Positions 58,340 through 64,000 of a stretch of 64,000 nucleotides of DNA are shown here, piece by piece (the stretch's first letter is position 1; the number at the start of each line of letters is the position of its first letter). The DNA lies in assembly GCF_028583425.1 (NCBI RefSeq), contig NC_072793.1:59525028-59589027 (forward strand), read 5' to 3'. The notes under the pieces are model-generated. The model made no database searches. It was not told the DNA's origin and saw nothing but the letters and a program-made list of their open reading frames with translations. The position numbers and the translations under genes are program-made. The DNA is from Eublepharis macularius (lineage: Eukaryota; Chordata; Lepidosauria; Squamata; Eublepharidae).

Positions 58340-58500
58340 CTGAAAGAGTTGTCAGTCAGCTATGGGTGACCTTGGGCCAGTCACACACACTTGGCCTAAT
58401 TTACTTCACAGGGCTATTGTGAGGATGAAACGAAGAACAATGTAGGCTACCTTAGGTCCTCCACTGAGGAGTAAAGCAGAGTATAAATAAATAAAATCAA
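58340..58500 (+). mobile_element. tRNA-derived SINE, head lost
   Basis: 'gctatgggtgaccttgggcc', 'agtcacacacacttggccta', 'cacagggctattgtgaggat' and a 'gtataaataaataaaa' tail follow the body of the SINE family at 13925-14137. The tRNA head is missing. Confidence 0.68.
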
Positions 58501-61279
58501 GCTGAGAAACAACAGAGGAAAAGAACAACGCGAGGAGGTGGGAGGCCAGAAAGCCTCAATAGTGTGCTGCTGGCCCAAACTGGATTGGCAGACACTTTGA
58601 TTGCACTTTAAGCCTAGAGAACCATTACAAATCAGGTCTGTGAAAAAGCCAAAAAGACAATATTGAAAACACCAAAATGCACCAACAGGTTGGCTACGGC
58701 ATCATCTGGATTCTCTGTAATCACTGAATAAATTTTATCCATGCCAGACTTCATAACTAATGTGGAAGCAACTTTAGAAAGCTGTATGTAATTTTTTGTC
58801 AGTTTTGGGATTGTGGAACACAGAATCCTCTTCCTAATTACAGCACTATACCAATTAAAAATGGCTTTAAAAAAAGAAGTTGAAATCTCATCATACTGGT
58901 TTCAACTGAGCACATCAGTTAGGTTGCCTGTAGATCTTACTGCTTTAAAAGACTTACTCATGTGTGAATCCTAATGAGCTTTCGCCCAAGGTCAGTAGGC
59001 ACTTGGGAGAATGAATCCACTGACCTGGTTGCTTTCCAAAGCACAGTCCCAAGTCCCAAAGCACAGTTTCCAAAGCACAGTCACTCAGCTACCTGAATTA
59101 CACCTGCACAAATGAGCATTTAAAGTATGTGCAGGCTTGGCCAACCAGTTTCAGAAAGTACAAATGTAGCTTCACTTCATTAAGAGACACTCAGCATATT
59201 GAGCAAACAATGCTCCTGCTTATCTACCTAGTACTATTGAAGGAAGATCTGGTGTGCACCAAGCAATATTGGTTTGAAATATAAAAACTGTATTCCAGAG
59301 TCACCTTAAGAATGACTTTGCAAACTGCACTGTGGTGAGATGGGTGAACGACATCTGTCATAAGCTACAATGGAAAAATGATTTCCCACTTCAGATATTA
59401 AGCAAGAAGCACCACCCCACACTAGAGAACATTTTCTGTAAGATTATATGCAAATTCATGAAAGTTGCCTAAGACAGAGAGATGGGGATGATCCAAGATG
59501 TAATACATGCATGCATCTTGAGACACTATGATTTGCAAGAAAGTAAGTCTCATATACCTTCACACATTTGCTTTAAGAATCATTTTGGTACTCCAATTAC
59601 AGTACCTTTGTCCTCTTGCCATATCTGCAGTGTATCTCTTCTTCTCTATGCTACTCAAAAACATGAGAAGGCCCAGGTCACGGGAAGAGCCCACATTGCA
59701 GCACCTTCTAACCCCAACCCTCCTGGAAATTAAGGCAATGCAGATGTTTGAAGGAGCCAGAGCATGGGCTTCTCCTGAAAGTTCTCACATTACCTGAGTG
59801 GTGGAGGGAGGCGTTGTGCTGCAGTAACTCCTACATTGCAGAGGAAATGTAAGAAGGGAGCCTTAGTGCACCTTTGTATACATGTACAATTCACTGAACA
59901 GCAACCATGTACATATGGACTCATTGCATATCCAGTCAACAAAAGAACAGCTGCTCTGAAACAATACATTTCAGACACTAAGGTTAGAGACAGCCTCATG
60001 ACTGAACTTCACTTACAAATATTTAAGGTATTACAATATTAATGAGACAAAAATATGTTATACTGGGACTCCTTTATACCAGGCCTCTAGACAAAAAGAA
60101 GATAAAATATTGTTCTTTAGATGTTTTAATCTGGGAAACCTAACCACACCACAATGTTCATCAATAGCTCTTGTAAATCCCTCACCAATAGGTAAAAAAT
60201 GTATATAATATTAAATTGTCATAACAAGAATAAATGTTGAGCTCTCTGCAGAAATTGAAAGAAAACAGAATCAAAGTACATGGAACAGCAACAGTTCTGG
60301 GTTTTTAAACATGGAAACATGTAGGAAAACAATAGGCAGAGAAGTCTGATTCTCAAAAGCAAAGAAGGTGTATGGGTGGAGATGCCCAAGAACTTATCTG
60401 TGGCATCTCCCTCCTCAAAAGGCTGCACAGAAGTAAACCACAAGCAAGTTCTACATTTCCCCCACATGCTCCCCATTTCCTTTAAAAATCAGACTTCCAC
60501 GCCCCCCCCCCCCCGCTTTCTATGAAACAGGGATAGGGACACTTACATGTTTAAATTCAAAGGACTACGCTATCTCATCTAGTTTTTTGTACAAGCCAAA
60601 ATTCACTTGACACTTCACAGAATGTCCTTTGCTGCAAAAAAATAAAGATACTGAAAAATCGTTATTTTCCCCCATTTCTTTCCTGCCTTTCAACTTCAAG
60701 CCAGCTAACAGCCTCATAATAAAGTATTTATTTGTTTCGTTAGCTGAACTTTACAACAAACCAAGCAAAATATTCATAAGGAGAATCATCCACAGTCTGC
60801 AAAAACCACAAAATGGGGCAAACCATTCCCTCAAACAAATTGCCTATGGCCGTTGCACCACAAAAGTCTTCTGACTAGTGTCAAGGAATTATCTAGTGAA
60901 CTAATCAGAAGACACTTCATTTTGCATATACAGGACAGTTATATAATCTTCTAACAGGGAACAATTGCAAAATTCCATTTTAATGAATAATACTTGGAGC
61001 TGCGTTTTCAAAGTGCTCCAAGAAATGCACATCCATTATCAGTAAACTTTAAGACAACTTTTGTGGGGCGTACCATTATTACTCTGTTACAGATGGAAAG
61101 TGGGCCCTAAACTTCATGTGATAGAGACAGAGGCTACTAGCATTCAGGTACCCTTCATGTCTCCCCAGTAATGTATAGATGAAAAACAACAGATCACCAC
61201 ATAAATGCTCCACTCCATGGCTGCCACTTGGAGAAGAGCAAGAAAATGTGGATATAGTGTCACATCACATGTTTATTTT

Positions 61280-61475
61280 AAGTATATATTACTTGGAAGA
61301 CATGGGTTGAAAGCACCCACAGCACTCTCCATAATATGCACTTTATACCTGAGAGTTAGCAGCTTGCATAAGGTCACCCAATAAGTTCATAGGTAAACTG
61401 AAATCTGAACCAGACCTTTCAACTGATAGTTTGTACTCTTAATCACTACAGCAGCTAAGACCAGGGATAGGTATA
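61280..61475 (-). mobile_element. MIR-like SINE remnant
   Basis: 'ttgcataaggtcacccaata', 'agttcataggtaaactgaaa', 'tctgaaccagacc' and 'actcttaatcactacagcag' parallel the reverse complement of MIR (ttgcccaaggtcacacagct, gaacccaggtctg, gctcttaaccactac). Very old and diverged. Confidence 0.5.
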
Positions 61476-62489
61476 CTAATGAACAATACTTTCCCAGAGG
61501 GGGAAAAAACAACCTGACTCCTATAAGCTTAACACAAGGGACTGGCACCATTTCTTACATATTCTCTATGCATTCTTCCCACCCAGCTTTGAATTAATGG
61601 CACTAAACGTACTAAGTTTAGGACTGCTTCTTCTATGCCTCACTCTCACACCTTTTCTTTTGTTTCCCGTTTACCACACCAATTCTCTGCTTTTTGATTG
61701 CATCATATTGAACACCTTTTCTTCTTTTTTGATCCACCTTTACTTTGGATCTTTCAGGGTAAAAAATATTCTCCTTCTCTTCCACTGCATTTTGTAAGCA
61801 TTATGTAGGGCCTGGGTTTTTTTTCACTTTTATGTATAGTCCCTAGTCAATTGGTATATATAAAAATTTCCCCAAAATTCATACTTCTCACGTGACCAGT
61901 AATGGTTTGTTTACACAGTCAGTTTCTCCAAACACTATCATCCACAGTCTATTGTTAGTCACACACGGCCAAGATTTTGTCAGGGAAAGGTTAGCATACA
62001 TAGTTAACAATGATTTCTGTTAGATTTTACAGCTAGAGTGACTATGGAAATTGTTACAGCTACAGAGATATTTCCACGCAAACAGCAATCCAAGGGTGCA
62101 CCATGGACAACAGAACAACTGACTTATGAACCAACCCTAAAATTCTGACCATCAAAGTACTTCCTTGGAAGAAAATTCCATTGAAATCAACGGAGATTTC
62201 CTGCCAAGCAAGCACATTTACCTTTATTTTTCAAAATACACTGCATATCATTCTCATCAAAAGTTCTGTTACTTAACAAAATGAAAGCTAAAGCTCAAAA
62301 CAGGCAATGCTTCACAAGAGAAGTCACAGTGAAGCCAGAAAACCTATGCTAATTGCTCTTTGCCTCTATTTTACTTCTTTGATGAAAACCAAATGCACGG
62401 ATTTTTGAAAATATTTGTGGCAGGTATGAAACAATTTAAAACTCTAGAAAAAAACAGATCTGTACATATTTAGTAAACTTTTGGGAGGG

Positions 62490-62560
62490 GGTGTTTGTGT
62501 GTGTGTATGTGTGTAAAACACACACAAGCAGTGTATGTGTATGTCAGTATATATGCTACT
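62490..62560. repeat. Imperfect GT/CA microsatellite
   Basis: GT-rich run, then a CA run, then a GTAT run; the neighbouring GT and CA parts can pair as a hairpin. Confidence 0.7.
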
Positions 62561-63387
62561 TGTCTTTAACATTTTATTTCTCTTTTATTTTACTGTTGAT
62601 CATCACGTTTGTTATGTTTTAAAAACAACCAAATATTATTGGTTTTAAAAGTATGAATACTATTGAGATATGTTATGTAAAATGTCCTCCTGAGACCTAG
62701 TTGTAAAAGGTTAATATCCAATTTGCAACTCTGCTTTAAACATTTTAAAGATAATCTTCATCCCTCATGCAAATCTTTTAGAAAGGATCAATGCACTCTA
62801 GTCTCTCTTCTACCCCATACAATGATCTAATTCCCACCATGCCTTTTCTTTGCAGTTCTGTTTCAAATTCCTACCTGAATTTTTTTCCTATTCTGTTTCT
62901 CTCTTAAATTTCCTTTATTGCCTTATGTATATATTAAGGAAATGTGAAGGAAGCAGCATATACAGCTGACTTCTCTTCTTGCCCCACTTCTACATATGAT
63001 ATCTCGTCGGACAGCTGTTATCTCCTGAAGTTATTTGGGTCTCATGATTTTGAGCTCCCTGACTATGAATCCCACCTTGGACACTACAGTAGAAGTGGAG
63101 GAAGAAACAATTTCAAGTTACTGCCTGTGCATGAGGAGAGACAGTCAACTATGCTAACAAATTGGATGCACTAATCCAGTACACAGTGAGACTGATCCGA
63201 ACAGCTATCTCAGACCTACATACTTACCAAGCACTAATATATAATTGAGAAGCAAAGTTAAAGGTTCAATGCATATGTTCGTTTTAATTGCGGCTATAAA
63301 GAGGAAACATTTGTGTTCTTTTGGAAAACATTTTTTAAAAAAATTATGTAGGGAAACAGGAAAGACCTGTCTGGCATCTTATGACCA

Positions 63388-63622
63388 CCATCCATTTATT
63401 CATTTATGCCCTGGCTTTTCACCCCAATGGGGACCCAAAGCAGTTTACACAATTCTCCTCTCTTCTTTTACTTTCACAACAACCCTGTGAGGTAGATTAG
63501 GCTGAGTATTTGTGAGGGGCCCATGCTCACCCAGCAAGATTCCACAGCAGAGCTGTGGTTCATACCTGGATCACCCAGATCCCAGTCTGACACTCTAACC
63601 ACTACACCACACTGACTCTCAT
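63388..63622 (-). mobile_element. tRNA-derived SINE, near full length
   Basis: On the minus strand: 'gtcagtgtggtgtagtggtt' (A box), 'agagtgtcagactgggatct', 'gtgatccaggtatgaacc' (B box), 'ctacctcacagggttgttgt' and 'gccagggcataaatgaataa'. It sits in the presumed SLC26A2 first intron, close to the promoter, in the same orientation as the gene. Confidence 0.8.
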
Positions 63623-63769
63623 GGTGTTTACTATACTACATTTCATGGTAGCGCAAGAATTATCCCCCATCTATCAAGAAGTCCATCATCACACGCACTT
63701 AATTCCTAAGGCAAAGCATAACACTTGATACCGTGCCCCAACTGCATCCCATAAGCTCCCCCCAGATCT

Positions 63770-64000
63770 CAAAGACGTGCCATCATCCTCCGGCCCGTGT
63801 GCCTGTGAGGCTAAACTCTTCTCCCGCCGCTTTTCTCAGAAAAACTCTGAGGCTGCCAAAACAACGACCAGTCTCGTGGCTCCGTAAAGATCAACGAATT
63901 AGTTGCGGCGTTAAAAAAGAAAACGCGCCGCATTCTTTGCTCCCCCACCATGCGCCCCTCGCCTGCCGCCCCTCACCGACACCCCCTCCTCATTTTACTC
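63770..64000 (-). promoter_or_regulatory. CpG-rich promoter candidate, probably SLC26A2 5' end
   Basis: About 17 or more CpG pairs in 230 bases, against a CpG-poor background, continuing to the window edge. Clusters include 'gttgcggcg' and 'aacgcgccgc'. This fits a CpG-island promoter and first exon for the minus-strand SLC26A2, whose coding exon begins with a splice acceptor 12 kb away. In mammals the neighbouring gene PDE6A points away from SLC26A2, so it may also serve another gene. No exact start site or donor can be fixed. Confidence 0.55.

Larger units (their letters stand above)
51645..63769 (-). other. Presumed first intron of SLC26A2; no other gene seen
   Basis: The acceptor before the coding exon shows that a 5' exon lies to the right. 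Human SLC26A2 also has a non-coding first exon and a long first intron, and the CpG-rich end of this window is a fitting promoter, so about 12 kb is inferred to be intron. It holds weak SINE and MIR pieces and no exon-like frames. About 52410-52590 may be a decayed minus-strand SINE. Confidence 0.6.

Noticed and set aside
62944-63174. 76-codon frame as a small exon of SLC26A2 or a neighbour
   Set aside because: No match to SLC26 or any known protein, no acceptor in register, and it lies in a presumed intron.

Overview
The window is vertebrate genomic DNA, most likely from a squamate reptile. The best clues are two copies of a Sauria-type tRNA SINE (about 41945-42150 and 23270-23375, both minus strand). 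Supporting clues are several copies of a second tRNA-derived SINE typical of reptiles, Penelope-like elements, L2 and L1 LINE pieces, a Bel/Pao fossil and many short hAT-like DNA elements. No species name can be given from sequence alone.

Only two host protein genes can be supported. Both are on the minus strand and both belong to the SLC26 anion-transporter family. SLC26A2 (sulfate transporter) is coded by two exons, 50988-51632 and 48507-50012, giving 716 residues. About 30 kb downstream of it lies a diverged tandem paralog with the same layout, exons 18198-18791 and 14922-16514, giving 728 residues. In both genes the intron falls at the same phase-0 point (after the glutamine of a G-V/L-Y-Q motif), and in both a splice acceptor sits 10-13 bases before the ATG. 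The CpG-rich end of the window (about 63770-64000) is a plausible promoter and non-coding first exon for SLC26A2; 51645-63770 would then be its long first intron.

Region by region. 1-14.9 kb: no host exon seen; it holds an ORF1-only L1 insertion with perfect target duplications (767-2333), a 5S-rRNA-derived SINE, a Penelope-like element, a Bel/Pao remnant, a tRNA SINE and a fold-back element. 14.9-18.8 kb: the SLC26A2-like paralog. 19-48 kb: a repeat-rich intergenic stretch with four DNA elements that have clear 8-bp target duplications (20585-20844, 28211-31675, 35392-36065, 38157-38934). The largest, 3.46 kb, splits a tRNA SINE in two. 48.5-51.6 kb: SLC26A2 coding exons. 51.6-64 kb: presumed first intron with old SINEs and MIR-like sequence, then the CpG island.

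The two transporters would act in the same job, moving sulfate and related anions across the plasma membrane, which feeds proteoglycan sulfation. The most interesting points are the retained tandem paralog with a changed TSRH-type motif, the short ORF1-only L1, and a set of non-coding hAT-like elements that share ends and internal tandem duplications. I saw no RNA gene, CRISPR array or other gene system. Intergenic statements come from reading by eye, so weak old repeats may have been missed.
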